In this document: positions 16,497 to 25,672 of the stretch, one piece after another
Position numbering within the stretch: position 1 is the stretch's first letter
Layout of the letters: each line of letters opens with the position of its first letter
Assembly: GCA_015488755.1 (NCBI GenBank)
Contig: WFNB01000093.1
Span: forward strand, 1-64,000
From: Gammaproteobacteria bacterium
GTDB lineage: Bacteria; Pseudomonadota; Gammaproteobacteria; GRL18
DNA: 64,000 bases
Direction of reading: 5' to 3'
Translations under genes and position numbers: made by a program
Notes under the pieces: model-generated
The model's input: only the letters and a program-made list of their open reading frames with translations
The model's database searches: none
What the model was told of the DNA's origin: nothing

Positions 16497-17590
16497 TTTA
16501 TTTTTCCATTGTATTTTTTAATCAGAGAATGCCATTGTTCTATTAATTGGGCATTAAAATCTTGTGTAAGTACCCACTTGCTTTGAACCTCTAATAGTTG
16601 ACTCATGGTATTATTATGTTCTTTTTTTATGGGGTCATAAAGTTTGTGCAAATGTTTGATTGCTTTTGTTAGCCAAATAATTTTTGCCGTATCTTGTGCT
16701 TTATTTTTATACCTAAATTGTGCATAACTTAGTTCTAAAAGAACTTTTCTTAATTTTTTATTCTTAAACTGTAGATGTAATAATTTTTTTAAAAACCGAT
16801 AGGCAATAGGTGGCTTTGGTATGGATAATTTAAGTTTAGAGATGCTATTAGGCTGTTTAATAAGTGATTTTTCTGTGTGTTGGCTTAAATAATAAGCAAT
16901 TTGTTGATCATAAAATAATTTTTCTTTGCCAAAATAATGCACCACGATATCGTCGCTGGCATGCAGTGTTGTTTTTTGTCGTAAAATTTCACTGATTGCC
17001 AGCTGTTCGACAATAAAAATACCATCACTTAAACGATAAAAATTATCCAATAATACCAGTGCTTCATCTAATAAAATAAGATGCTCAGGGTGTAAACCAA
17101 TCACACCTGAATTCCACATAATGGCATTATCAGGGAAATAATATTGCTTATTATAAAAATCTAAAAATGATGTATTTTGTAGTTTTTCATAAATATTTTG
17201 ACAATCAGAGATAGGTGTTTCTTGATTAAATAATACGCTATTGCTTGTTGATATTTTATTGAATATTTCTATGGGATGCTTAATGAAATAAGTATCTGTA
17301 TCAATAAAGACAAGGGGTACCTTATATTTCTCTAGTATCATTGCGATAGAGCGATTTTTTGCTCTATGATTATAGCTGTCCTTACCGATCCACTCTTGAT
17401 ATCGTTGCTCATCAAAGGTTTCAATTAAAATTGGAAAGTTGGCAAAAGACTGAGGCCGATCAGTGACCACGATAATTTCAATATCCTGTTGGTCTTTATT
17501 CAAATAGGACAAGGCAGACAAAATACTGTATTTTGCTTCCTGATAGTAAGAGGTGTTATCACCATAGACTAAATACATTAATAATTTCAT
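16493..17590 (-). CDS. Putative GT-A-type glycosyltransferase
   Basis: A 365-residue protein. Near residue 95 it has VPLVFIDTDTYFIKHP, a DxD-like motif in the setting seen in GT8/GT-A enzymes, preceded by KNRSIAMILEKY. NSGVIGLHPEHLILLDEAL fits the acceptor-side region of GT-A folds. The C-terminal third is basic and helical. It overlaps the ligase gene upstream by 1 base and the aldolase gene downstream by 4, so it belongs to the same operon. No family could be fixed by eye and the linkage it makes is unknown. Confidence 0.6.
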   Translation of the reverse strand: MKLLMYLVYGDNTSYYQEAKYSILSALSYLNKDQQDIEIIVVTDRPQSFANFPILIETFDEQRYQEWIGKDSYNHRAKNRSIAMILEKYKVPLVFIDTDTYFIKHPIEIFNKISTSNSVLFNQETPISDCQNIYEKLQNTSFLDFYNKQYYFPDNAIMWNSGVIGLHPEHLILLDEALVLLDNFYRLSDGIFIVEQLAISEILRQKTTLHASDDIVVHYFGKEKLFYDQQIAYYLSQHTEKSLIKQPNSISKLKLSIPKPPIAYRFLKKLLHLQFKNKKLRKVLLELSYAQFRYKNKAQDTAKIIWLTKAIKHLHKLYDPIKKEHNNTMSQLLEVQSKWVLTQDFNAQLIEQWHSLIKKYNGKIN

Positions 17591-18855
17591 TATTTATTCA
17601 CACTCCTAGAATAAACAGTCTTTAATTCTTTTGGTGATGTAGTTAGATGCACTTTTCGACCAATAAAAATACCAATAGGAAGCCACATAATCATATAATA
17701 CTTATTAGGCTTGGTCACGATTTCTGCAATTTCAAATAGTTGTACACTTAATGAGAAGAGCAGTATGCCTAGTGCCAACCAGACAAAATCATCATGTAAA
17801 TATTTTTTTACGCTGACAAGGAGTTTTGTTAGCATGGCTAAGTAAAGAGTCAAACCGATTAAGCCCGAAAAATAAAAAATACTCAAATACAGATTGTGAG
17901 GATGTGGAATGATACAGGATAATTTGATGCCATTAACCATTTGTGTCACGGTATAATGAAATGTGGCATTGGAGCCATAACCTAATAGGGGTTTGTCAAC
18001 AATATAAGATAAGGTTAGCAGCCAGTTTTGTGGGCGAAAGCTAAGGCCATCTCGGTAAATAAAACGGTCAAAAATTTCGGGGAAAATAAATAAAATAATG
18101 GTACTTGAGCTGAGTAATAAAAGTGTTCCATAACGTAGTATTGTGTGATATTTATTGATGTATAGATAGCATAATAGGGTAAAAAAGAGTGCTATCCACA
18201 TGGTTCTTGAATAAGTAAAAAATGCAGCAATCAGAATTAGAATAGAGGCAATAAATAGGATTATTTTTATAATAGATGGTGTTTTTATTCTCAATAACAT
18301 GATTCCTAGAGTAAAAAAAGTACCCAGATAAATAGCAAATACTTGAGGATGGTTTAAAGAGTTCCAGCCCTCAAAGCCTGTATTACTCAGTCTATGGTTT
18401 AGCTCTTGATTGTTGATAAGATAGTTTTGCACGATAAATAAAAGTGAAAATAAAGCCACATAAATAAGTGTTGCACTGAGGGTGATATAGAGTAACTGCT
18501 CTTTTTTACTAATAATGCTAACCCCCACAATGTATAAAATACATAATAGAGATGCTTTGAGTTCATTGCTTAAATTACTATTATCAGACCATAAATTGCT
18601 CAAGCTATAATAAAATATAAAAGAAAATAATAATAAATATAATGTTGAGTTGATCTTTAGCTCGCTAAGGATATTTTTCCAGTTAACTAAAAATAATAAA
18701 ATCAAAGGTAGATAAAAACCAAAATAAACCCAAGTACGATAGCCGTGGTCAAATACCAAAGAGCCGAGTAATTGAATAAACAAGCCAAGGGCTAACCATT
18801 TTTCAAGGATCAGTATTATATCGCTTGTGTGAATGGATTTTATTAAATTATGCAT
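17590..18855 (-). CDS. O-antigen ligase/polymerase (WaaL/Wzy superfamily)
   Basis: A 421-residue membrane protein with about ten hydrophobic segments. It has the Wzy_C-type region FFTYSRTMWIALFFTLLCYL and, after a large periplasmic loop, IIPHPHNLYLSIFYFSGLIG, the conserved H-x-H-N block of the superfamily. Members either polymerise O-units or transfer glycan from undecaprenyl diphosphate to lipid A-core in the inner membrane. The two activities cannot be told apart reliably from sequence. It overlaps the kinase gene upstream by 8 bases. No Wzx flippase is visible in the window. Confidence 0.85.
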   Translation of the reverse strand: MHNLIKSIHTSDIILILEKWLALGLFIQLLGSLVFDHGYRTWVYFGFYLPLILLFLVNWKNILSELKINSTLYLLLFSFIFYYSLSNLWSDNSNLSNELKASLLCILYIVGVSIISKKEQLLYITLSATLIYVALFSLLFIVQNYLINNQELNHRLSNTGFEGWNSLNHPQVFAIYLGTFFTLGIMLLRIKTPSIIKIILFIASILILIAAFFTYSRTMWIALFFTLLCYLYINKYHTILRYGTLLLLSSSTIILFIFPEIFDRFIYRDGLSFRPQNWLLTLSYIVDKPLLGYGSNATFHYTVTQMVNGIKLSCIIPHPHNLYLSIFYFSGLIGLTLYLAMLTKLLVSVKKYLHDDFVWLALGILLFSLSVQLFEIAEIVTKPNKYYMIMWLPIGIFIGRKVHLTTSPKELKTVYSRSVNK

Positions 18856-19510
18856 TGCTGCTCTTTAATAATTGGCTTGTTTGTAAAAATTTACGAACAA
18901 ATAAAGGGTTATTAATAGAGCAATGTTGGAGATAGGATTGCTCGATACTTTTGCTACCTTGTAATAAATTAATATCTTCTGCAATGCGAAAGATATGTTT
19001 TAAATTGCGTATCCGCTTAAAATAACCTAATGAAAAAGGGCTAATGCTCATATCTGAAATATCAATTAAGCCAAGTTGTTGATTTGGCATAACAATAATA
19101 TTGCCAAAATGTGCGGCACGAAAATAAATGCCCTTATCATGTAAGTGGGCAATAAATTCACCGACCTTTGCTAAGAATGCTTCATTGTGTGGGTGTTTAT
19201 GCAGATAATGTCTGAGTGTCATGCCTTCAAGTTGTTGATAATGCACGGCCGTACGCTGTATGGCTTTTATTTTATAAAGGGCAATTAGCTGAATTGTGGG
19301 AATATTGAGTTTATGGAGTTTTCTGGTGTTGTTGGCAAAGCGCCGAGCAGGTGAATACAGTGTTGCTTGAGAAATAAAGCGCTTCACCCGAAATAATTTT
19401 AAAATACTCTGATCAGCCAATTCTAAGACTTTCTTACCATATTCATCCTCTGTGAGCATTGTGGCATTTTTTGTAAGGGCATCAAATTCTTGCTGACTGA
19501 GTGTTTGCAT
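18848..19510 (-). CDS. WaaP/InaA-like lipopolysaccharide kinase family protein
   Basis: A 220-residue protein resembling the Kdo/WaaP kinase family in small form, often labelled toluene tolerance protein. Visible kinase elements are KLFRVKRFISQA near the N-terminus (possible ATP-lysine), VHYQQLEGMTLRHYL, and the catalytic/metal region GIYFRAAHFGNIIV with LGLIDISDM (DFG-equivalent Asp). The usual catalytic Asp of the HRD-like motif appears to be Ala here, so activity is uncertain, although I believe related proteins look similar. It is first in the minus-strand glycan operon, which supports a role in LPS core phosphorylation. Confidence 0.7.
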   Translation of the reverse strand: MQTLSQQEFDALTKNATMLTEDEYGKKVLELADQSILKLFRVKRFISQATLYSPARRFANNTRKLHKLNIPTIQLIALYKIKAIQRTAVHYQQLEGMTLRHYLHKHPHNEAFLAKVGEFIAHLHDKGIYFRAAHFGNIIVMPNQQLGLIDISDMSISPFSLGYFKRIRNLKHIFRIAEDINLLQGSKSIEQSYLQHCSINNPLFVRKFLQTSQLLKSSNA

Positions 19511-19545
19511 GTAACTATGTTATCTACTGGTTGTGTGTGGCACGA

Positions 19546-19597
19546 TTGACTTGAGTGCCAAATGCGAAATTATGTAGGATTATCCCATAAATCCTAC
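19546..19597 (+). promoter_or_regulatory. Possible msbA promoter region with an inverted repeat
   Basis: TTGACT at 19546-19551 could be a -35 box, with a weak ATTATG 17 bases on. An 8-bp inverted repeat, GTAGGATT (19574-19581) and AATCCTAC (19590-19597), follows with an 8-base gap. It sits between divergent genes and may be an operator. Weak evidence. Confidence 0.3.
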
Positions 19598-19671
19598 AAT
19601 GTATGCCACAACATGCTGAATTTATGTGAAATATGATATGATCCCCGTTTTTAAGAATAAATGAGTGTATT

Positions 19672-21411
19672 GTGAATCAGCCAAGCAAACAATCTAGCCT
19701 GCAAGTCTATCTGCGTTTACTGCAATACCTTAGACCTCATTGGAAGCTTTTTGTTTTAAGTGTGTTTGGTTATGCACTTTATTCTGGGTCACAACCTTTA
19801 TTAGCCGATATTGTTGGCCAATTAACCGATGCTGTTTATGACCAAGATCCGCAAGCCATTTATCTAATCCCCTTGAGCCTGCTGGCTATTTATTTTGTCC
19901 GAGGTTTAGGTGGTTTTATTGGTACCTATTTTTTAGCCAAAGTCTCTTTTTCTATTGTTCATTCCCTACGCACGGAAATGTTTAATAAACTGGTGTTGCT
20001 ACCCAATAGCTATTATGAGCAGAATAACTCAGGTCATTTGATCTCGATGATCACCTTCAATGTCGGGCAAGTTACTGGAGCTGCCACCAATGCCGTCAAA
20101 GTGATTATTCGTGAAGGTATCACCGTGCTGGCGTTGCTGGGTTTTTTATTTTATTCAAACTGGCAATTGTCTATGACTTTTTTGGCTATTGCACCACTAA
20201 TTGCCTTGGTGGTGGCCTATGCGAGCAAACGTTTTAAAAAACTGAGCAAAAAAATACAGGTAACCATGGGGGATCTGACCCATATTTCATCAGAAGCCAT
20301 CAATGGTTATAAAGAAGTAAAAAGTTTTGGTGGTGAGCAATATGAACAGGCACGTTTTTTAGCGGCCAGTCAAAAAAATTATCGCCAAAATATGAAAATG
20401 GTCATGACCTCAGCGATTAATACGCCGGTGTTACAAATGATTGTTGCCTCAGCTTTATCATTCTTAATTTTTCTGGCATTAAGTTTTTTAGGTGACATGC
20501 AGCCAGCAGAATTTATCTCCTATATTGTTGCCGCTGGTTTACTGCCCAAACCCATTCGTCAGTTAAGTGAAGTCAACTCAACCATTCAAAAAGGGATCGC
20601 TGCAGCAGAAAGCGTCTTTATGGTCTTAGATGAACAAGCAGAGCAAGATAATGGGGATTACGAGGTTGAGCGAGTTATTGGGCGTTTAGAATTTAAACAG
20701 GTGTCATTTTCCTATCTACAATCCGATAAAATCGTGATTAATGACTTTAATCTCACCATTGAGCCGGGGCAAACAGTGGCTTTGGTTGGACGTTCAGGCA
20801 GTGGTAAGTCTACTTTAGCGAGCTTAATTTCACGTTTTTATGATATTCAAAGTGGTGATATTTTATTAGATGGTCATAGCCTACAGCATTACACATTAGC
20901 CTCATTAAGAGATCAAATTTCATTAGTAACTCAGGATGTGACCTTGTTTAATGACACCATTGAAAAAAATATTGCCTATGGTGCTTTGAGCCATCATACG
21001 CGTGAAGAGGTGATTCAGGCGGCAGAAGCGGCTTATGCGATGGAGTTTATCTGTGAGCAAAGTGATGGTCTGGACACTCTGGTCGGTGAAGATGGCGTGC
21101 TTTTATCTGGGGGACAAAGACAACGTTTAGCCATTGCTCGTTCACTTTTAAAAAATGCCCCGATTTTAATTCTCGATGAAGCGACCTCGGCTTTGGACAC
21201 GGAATCAGAACGTAAAATTCAATCAGCCTTAGAAAATGTGATGCAAGGGCGCACGACTTTGGTGATTGCTCATCGTTTATCCACCATTGAAAATGCCGAT
21301 CACATTGTGGTGATGGATAAGGGGCAAATCATTGAGCAGGGTACCCATCAAGAGCTACTGGCTCTGGGTGGTTTTTACTATCAATTACATAATCAGCAGT
21401 TTAGTGATTAG
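19672..21411 (+). CDS. msbA: Lipid A flippase MsbA (ABC exporter)
   Basis: A 579-residue half-transporter with an N-terminal six-helix ABC exporter domain and a C-terminal ATPase: Walker A VGRSGSGKSTLAS, Q-loop VTQDVTLFNDT, signature LLSGGQRQRLAIARSLL, Walker B ILILDEATSALDT and H-loop IAHRL. Length and order are those of MsbA, which moves lipid A-core across the inner membrane. The start is GTG, since the ATG just upstream at 19661 meets a stop after four codons. Its place next to LPS genes supports MsbA over other exporters of the same architecture. Confidence 0.9.
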   Translation: MNQPSKQSSLQVYLRLLQYLRPHWKLFVLSVFGYALYSGSQPLLADIVGQLTDAVYDQDPQAIYLIPLSLLAIYFVRGLGGFIGTYFLAKVSFSIVHSLRTEMFNKLVLLPNSYYEQNNSGHLISMITFNVGQVTGAATNAVKVIIREGITVLALLGFLFYSNWQLSMTFLAIAPLIALVVAYASKRFKKLSKKIQVTMGDLTHISSEAINGYKEVKSFGGEQYEQARFLAASQKNYRQNMKMVMTSAINTPVLQMIVASALSFLIFLALSFLGDMQPAEFISYIVAAGLLPKPIRQLSEVNSTIQKGIAAAESVFMVLDEQAEQDNGDYEVERVIGRLEFKQVSFSYLQSDKIVINDFNLTIEPGQTVALVGRSGSGKSTLASLISRFYDIQSGDILLDGHSLQHYTLASLRDQISLVTQDVTLFNDTIEKNIAYGALSHHTREEVIQAAEAAYAMEFICEQSDGLDTLVGEDGVLLSGGQRQRLAIARSLLKNAPILILDEATSALDTESERKIQSALENVMQGRTTLVIAHRLSTIENADHIVVMDKGQIIEQGTHQELLALGGFYYQLHNQQFSD

Positions 21412-21525
21412 CCTGAGCTTCACCGTACATACGAAGACTATTAGATAGAAGACCTTACAAGTAGCTCCTTTTTAGATCTGACTTTGCATTTTCACTAAGC
21501 TTATAAATGCCCATTATGCTTTGCT

Positions 21526-21612
21526 TCATCCTTGATGTCTTAATAGCTCTGTCAAAATATCGGTGGCTCTTTTTTCTGGCTGTTTAAGCTGAATAATATT
21601 ATCATTGTTCAT
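21526..21612 (-). pseudogene. Possible 5' scrap of an IS256-family transposase gene
   Basis: A 28-codon frame on the minus strand begins MNNDNIIQLKQPEK and continues TDILTELLRHQG before a stop. This resembles the first residues of many IS256-family transposases. Nothing further of the transposase is visible. It lies in the 319-base gap between msbA and the defence operon, a plausible insertion boundary. The match is short and rests on memory of the family. Confidence 0.35.
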
Positions 21613-21730
21613 GATTTTATCGTGGTGGATAAATTTTCAACAGAATACGTCAACCTATTTTTTTATCAAATACCAGATATGATTATATCTCAATATCTTC
21701 CTGTGAAAGCCAAATAAAACAGCATACATT

Positions 21731-24700
21731 ATGATAAAAATATTCAACAATAAAACTGATAAAGTGGGTGATGACTTTAAGAAAAGCATTACTACGGGTA
21801 GCAAAATTGATATTGCAGCCGCTATTTTCTCTATCTACGGGTATGCAGCATTAAAAAAAGAACTTAATAAAATCAAGCAACTCAGGTTCATATTCACAGA
21901 CCCTACATTTATAGAATTGGATAAAAATAAAAGAGAGCAAAAACAATTTCAAATCAACTCCAATAATAGAAAAAAATCAATCAGTGGATCGGTTTTTGAA
22001 ATAGACCTAAAAAATGAACTAAAAGGCAAAGCAATTGCTCAAGACTGTAAAAAATGGATTACCGAAAAAGTAAGCTTTAAAAGCAATGCGGGCAATCAAT
22101 ATATCCAGCCACATTTAAGCCTGTCAAATCAGATGGGCAATTTTATATATACAGGAATAAATGAATTTAGCAGTGCAGGCTTTGGCTATCAAAAAGACAA
22201 CACGGTCTTAAACCAAATCATCAAAATAGATGATTTAGAGACAACCCAGCAATACACCCAGAATTTTGAAGATGTATGGAATGATAAAAAAGTATTAAAG
22301 GATGTTACAACAGAAGTCATTGACTACATAGCCGAACTATACAAAGAAAATTCACCTGAGTTTGTTTACTATGTCACCCTGCATAATATTTTTAATGAAT
22401 TTTTAGAAGATGTCTCTGAAGATGAGCTTGCCAATGAAAAAACAGGCTTTAAAGAATCGGTTATATGGAACATGCTCTATGATTTCCAACGTGATGCTGT
22501 TTTAGGTATTATTAATAAATTAGAACGTCACAATGGTTGCATATTAGCGGATAGTGTCGGCTTAGGTAAAACCTTTTCAGCATTAGGCGTGATTAAGTAT
22601 TATCAAGAACGCAATCGCACTGTATTAGTTCTTTGCCCAAAAAAACTAGGTGATAACTGGAAAACATTCTTAAATAATTATAATGACAACCCGTTAATTA
22701 AAGACCGTTTTAATTACGATGTGCTGTATCACACCGATTTATCAAGAAATAGAGGCTTTTCAAATGGCATTGATTTATCAAGAATAAATTGGGGCAACTA
22801 TGACCTTGTGGTAATTGATGAATCGCATAACTTTAGAAACAATGACCCCAAAAAAGATAAAGTTACCCGCTACCAAAAACTACTCCAGCAAGTCATGCAA
22901 GCAGGTGTTAAAACAAAAGTATTAATGCTTTCAGCTACCCCCGTTAATAACAAATTTACTGATCTTAAAAACCAGATTGCATTAGCTTATGAAGGTCAAA
23001 CAAATGTGATTGATGGCAAAATGGAAGTAAGCCAGTCTGTTGATAGCATTCTACGAAATTCACAAAAAATATTTAATGATTGGTCAAAGCTAGATGATAA
23101 TGAACGTACCAGCCAACAACTGCTAAGTCGCTTAAACCAACATTTTGATTTCTTTAAATTACTCGATAGTGTCACCATTGCCCGAAGTCGAAAGCATATC
23201 GAAAAATATTACGATATGGCGAAAATTGGACAATTCCCTACGCGATTAAAGCCAATAACACACCGTTCGGACATTACAAAACTCAAAGGTTTTATTGGTA
23301 TCACTGATTTATACCAAGAACTATCAAAACTCAATTTATCTATTTATTCACCAATGAACTATATCTTAGCCAGTAAAGTACCGTTTTATAGTGATTTATA
23401 TGATACTGAAACCAATCAAGGTTCTAGTTTTAAGCAATCGCATAGGGAAAAAAGCCTACAGACCTTGATGCGAGTCAATCTACTTAAACGTTTAGAGAGT
23501 TCAGTCGACTCCTTTCGGATTACCCTAGAAAAGCTAGTCAAGCGAATACATAAAAATATCAATAGCATTGATGACTTTGAAAAAAAAGGCACCAAAATCT
23601 ATGCAGAGGAGCCACAGATCAATGATGTTAATTTGGACATTGAACGTGATGACTGGCTAGATACTGAATTTAGTATTGGTGATAAAGTAAAAATCAACCT
23701 TGCAGATATGAATACATCAGGTTGGAAGAGTGATTTACAAGAAGATTATGCCATAGCCAATGCGCTACTAGGTGAAATAAAAAAAATCACACCTGAACAT
23801 GATAAAAAGCTACAAGACTTAAAACAGTTTATTAGTGACAAAATCAACAAGCCCATCAATGATGGCAATAAAAAAATTATTATCTTTAGTGCCTTTGCAG
23901 ACACCGTAGACTACCTCTATAAAAATATAGCCGCTTACAACAAAGAACAGCATAACCTTGAGAGTGCGAAAATCACGGGATCAGATAAAAATAAAACCAC
24001 GCTGGATATTGCCAACGAATTTAATAATATCCTTATCAATTTCTCACCACGCTCAAAAAACCGAGGCAACACCACAACTTCAGAGATAGACATACTCATT
24101 GCTACCGACTGTATTTCAGAAGGGCAGAACCTGCAAGATTGTGATACCTTAATCAACTACGATATTCACTGGAACCCCGTCAGAATCATTCAACGCTTTG
24201 GACGAGTCGATAGAATAGGTTCACCAAACAAGGTGATCCAACTTATTAACTTCTGGCCACAACTTTCCTTAGACGATTACATTAACTTAAAAAGTCGAGT
24301 GGAAAGTAAAATGTTTATGGTGGATATGACCGCCACAGGAGAAGACAACGTATTAACCAATCAATCCTCTGATTTATTATTCAGAAAAAAACAACTTGAA
24401 CAGCTACAAGATGAAGTTATTGACCTTGAAGATGTCGATACAGGCATATCAATTACAGATTTAGGCTTGAATGATTTTCGTATGGACTTGGTAAACTACG
24501 TTAATGAAAATGGCAGCTTAGAGAGTGTCCCCAATGGCATACATACGGTGTGCAATAAAGCGATTGAAAAAGGTATCCATAAAGGCTGTGTGTTTGTGCT
24601 AAAAAATATCAATAATGACGTTAATATTGACAATACCAATCAGCTACACCCTTTCTATCTTGTCTATATCAAAGAAAATGGAGAAATACTATCGAATCAT

Positions 24701-24979
24701 CTCAATGTAAAGCATACATTGGATATATTAAGACTACTATCAAAAGGAAAAGACGAGCCAATAAAAGAAGCATACCAACGCTTTAACTCAGAAACAGACG
24801 ATGGCAATAATATGGATGCCTACTCAACACTACTGGGCAAAGCCATTGACTCTATTCTAAATGCTAAAGCAGAAAGTGATATAGACAGCCTTTTTTCAGT
24901 AGGCGGTACCAGTGCCTTGGTTAATCATATTCAAGGACTGGAAGACTTTGAATTACTGACCTTTACAGTCATCAAGTAA
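21731..24979 (+). CDS. SNF2-type DEAD/DEAH helicase with N-terminal PLD-like domain
   Basis: A 1082-residue protein, first gene of the six-gene defence operon. Residues 1 to about 110 look like the PLD-like domain often found on such helicases (TTGSKIDIAAAIFSIYGY). Helicase core: ADSVGLGKTFSA at 273-284 (Walker A), VVIDESHNFRN around 360-370 (motif II), MLSATPVNNK (motif III), then the second RecA lobe with ISEGQNLQDCDTLINYD and IQRFGRVDRIG around 820-830 (motifs V-VI). It would translocate on duplex DNA with ATP. Similar helicases precede type III restriction genes in various genomes. Its role in the system is not established from sequence. Confidence 0.85.
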   Translation: MIKIFNNKTDKVGDDFKKSITTGSKIDIAAAIFSIYGYAALKKELNKIKQLRFIFTDPTFIELDKNKREQKQFQINSNNRKKSISGSVFEIDLKNELKGKAIAQDCKKWITEKVSFKSNAGNQYIQPHLSLSNQMGNFIYTGINEFSSAGFGYQKDNTVLNQIIKIDDLETTQQYTQNFEDVWNDKKVLKDVTTEVIDYIAELYKENSPEFVYYVTLHNIFNEFLEDVSEDELANEKTGFKESVIWNMLYDFQRDAVLGIINKLERHNGCILADSVGLGKTFSALGVIKYYQERNRTVLVLCPKKLGDNWKTFLNNYNDNPLIKDRFNYDVLYHTDLSRNRGFSNGIDLSRINWGNYDLVVIDESHNFRNNDPKKDKVTRYQKLLQQVMQAGVKTKVLMLSATPVNNKFTDLKNQIALAYEGQTNVIDGKMEVSQSVDSILRNSQKIFNDWSKLDDNERTSQQLLSRLNQHFDFFKLLDSVTIARSRKHIEKYYDMAKIGQFPTRLKPITHRSDITKLKGFIGITDLYQELSKLNLSIYSPMNYILASKVPFYSDLYDTETNQGSSFKQSHREKSLQTLMRVNLLKRLESSVDSFRITLEKLVKRIHKNINSIDDFEKKGTKIYAEEPQINDVNLDIERDDWLDTEFSIGDKVKINLADMNTSGWKSDLQEDYAIANALLGEIKKITPEHDKKLQDLKQFISDKINKPINDGNKKIIIFSAFADTVDYLYKNIAAYNKEQHNLESAKITGSDKNKTTLDIANEFNNILINFSPRSKNRGNTTTSEIDILIATDCISEGQNLQDCDTLINYDIHWNPVRIIQRFGRVDRIGSPNKVIQLINFWPQLSLDDYINLKSRVESKMFMVDMTATGEDNVLTNQSSDLLFRKKQLEQLQDEVIDLEDVDTGISITDLGLNDFRMDLVNYVNENGSLESVPNGIHTVCNKAIEKGIHKGCVFVLKNINNDVNIDNTNQLHPFYLVYIKENGEILSNHLNVKHTLDILRLLSKGKDEPIKEAYQRFNSETDDGNNMDAYSTLLGKAIDSILNAKAESDIDSLFSVGGTSALVNHIQGLEDFELLTFTVIK

Positions 24980-24991
24980 CGAGAACAGAAA

Positions 24992-25672
24992 ATGAGCCTA
25001 CCCCTACCCCTACCCCTACCCGACAGTGCATTAGTGAATGGCTTTATTCCCAAAACCAAGTTCTACGAGAAAGTGGTGATAAGCGCTAAATTAAAAAATG
25101 ATTTTGTGAATAAGATACAACGAATCACTTGGCACTATAAGCTCTCAGAAAATACGCTGGGTATCAATAAAACAGAGGCAGTAACAGAAATACAAATTTT
25201 TACTATCGAATTAAAAGAGCAACAGATTCCTAAAAATATTCTGACTCTGATTGATAAAGTCATTCCCTACCAAATTCTGTATCAATTTACCTATAATGAG
25301 CAAGCAGCATACGGGATCACCTTAAAAGGCTTAACTGAGTTTGAAAAATCAAAGCCAAGCGATTATTACTTTTCACAATGGAACGAGCCAATTCAATTTG
25401 ATTTTACAGGTACAGACTTAGAACAGGTCTACCAAAAGCTGATTAAAGCCTTTATTAAAAACAAACCAACGCAATCTACTCAAGCCCATGATTTTAAGGC
25501 AGTGATTGAAACTGACCAGAAAATCAAACAGCTAGAAAAAGACATTGGCTTATTAGCAAAGAAAATCAGCAAAGAAAAACAAATGAATCGAAAAGTCGAT
25601 TTAAACAAAATATTATTAGATAAACAGCAACAGCTAGAAACGATACAAAACGGAAATAATCATGCAAAGTGA
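24992..25672 (+). CDS. DUF4391 domain protein
   Basis: A 226-residue protein. After a short Leu-Pro repeat it has FIPKTKFYEKVVISAKLKNDF and ITWHYKLSENTLGI, which fit the DUF4391 family that accompanies helicase/restriction clusters. The C-terminal 60 residues are rich in Lys, Glu and Gln and probably form a coiled coil (KQLEKDIGLLAKKISKEK). No catalytic motif is visible. It starts 12 bases after the helicase stop and overlaps dinD by 11 bases, so it is part of the same unit. Function is unknown; an adaptor role is a guess. Confidence 0.7.
   Translation: MSLPLPLPLPDSALVNGFIPKTKFYEKVVISAKLKNDFVNKIQRITWHYKLSENTLGINKTEAVTEIQIFTIELKEQQIPKNILTLIDKVIPYQILYQFTYNEQAAYGITLKGLTEFEKSKPSDYYFSQWNEPIQFDFTGTDLEQVYQKLIKAFIKNKPTQSTQAHDFKAVIETDQKIKQLEKDIGLLAKKISKEKQMNRKVDLNKILLDKQQQLETIQNGNNHAK
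24997..25020 (+). repeat. (CCTACC)4 hexanucleotide repeat at the start of the DUF4391 gene
   Basis: Four perfect CCTACC units directly after the second codon encode LPLPLPLP. The unit is two codons long, so changes in copy number would keep the frame. Confidence 0.95.
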
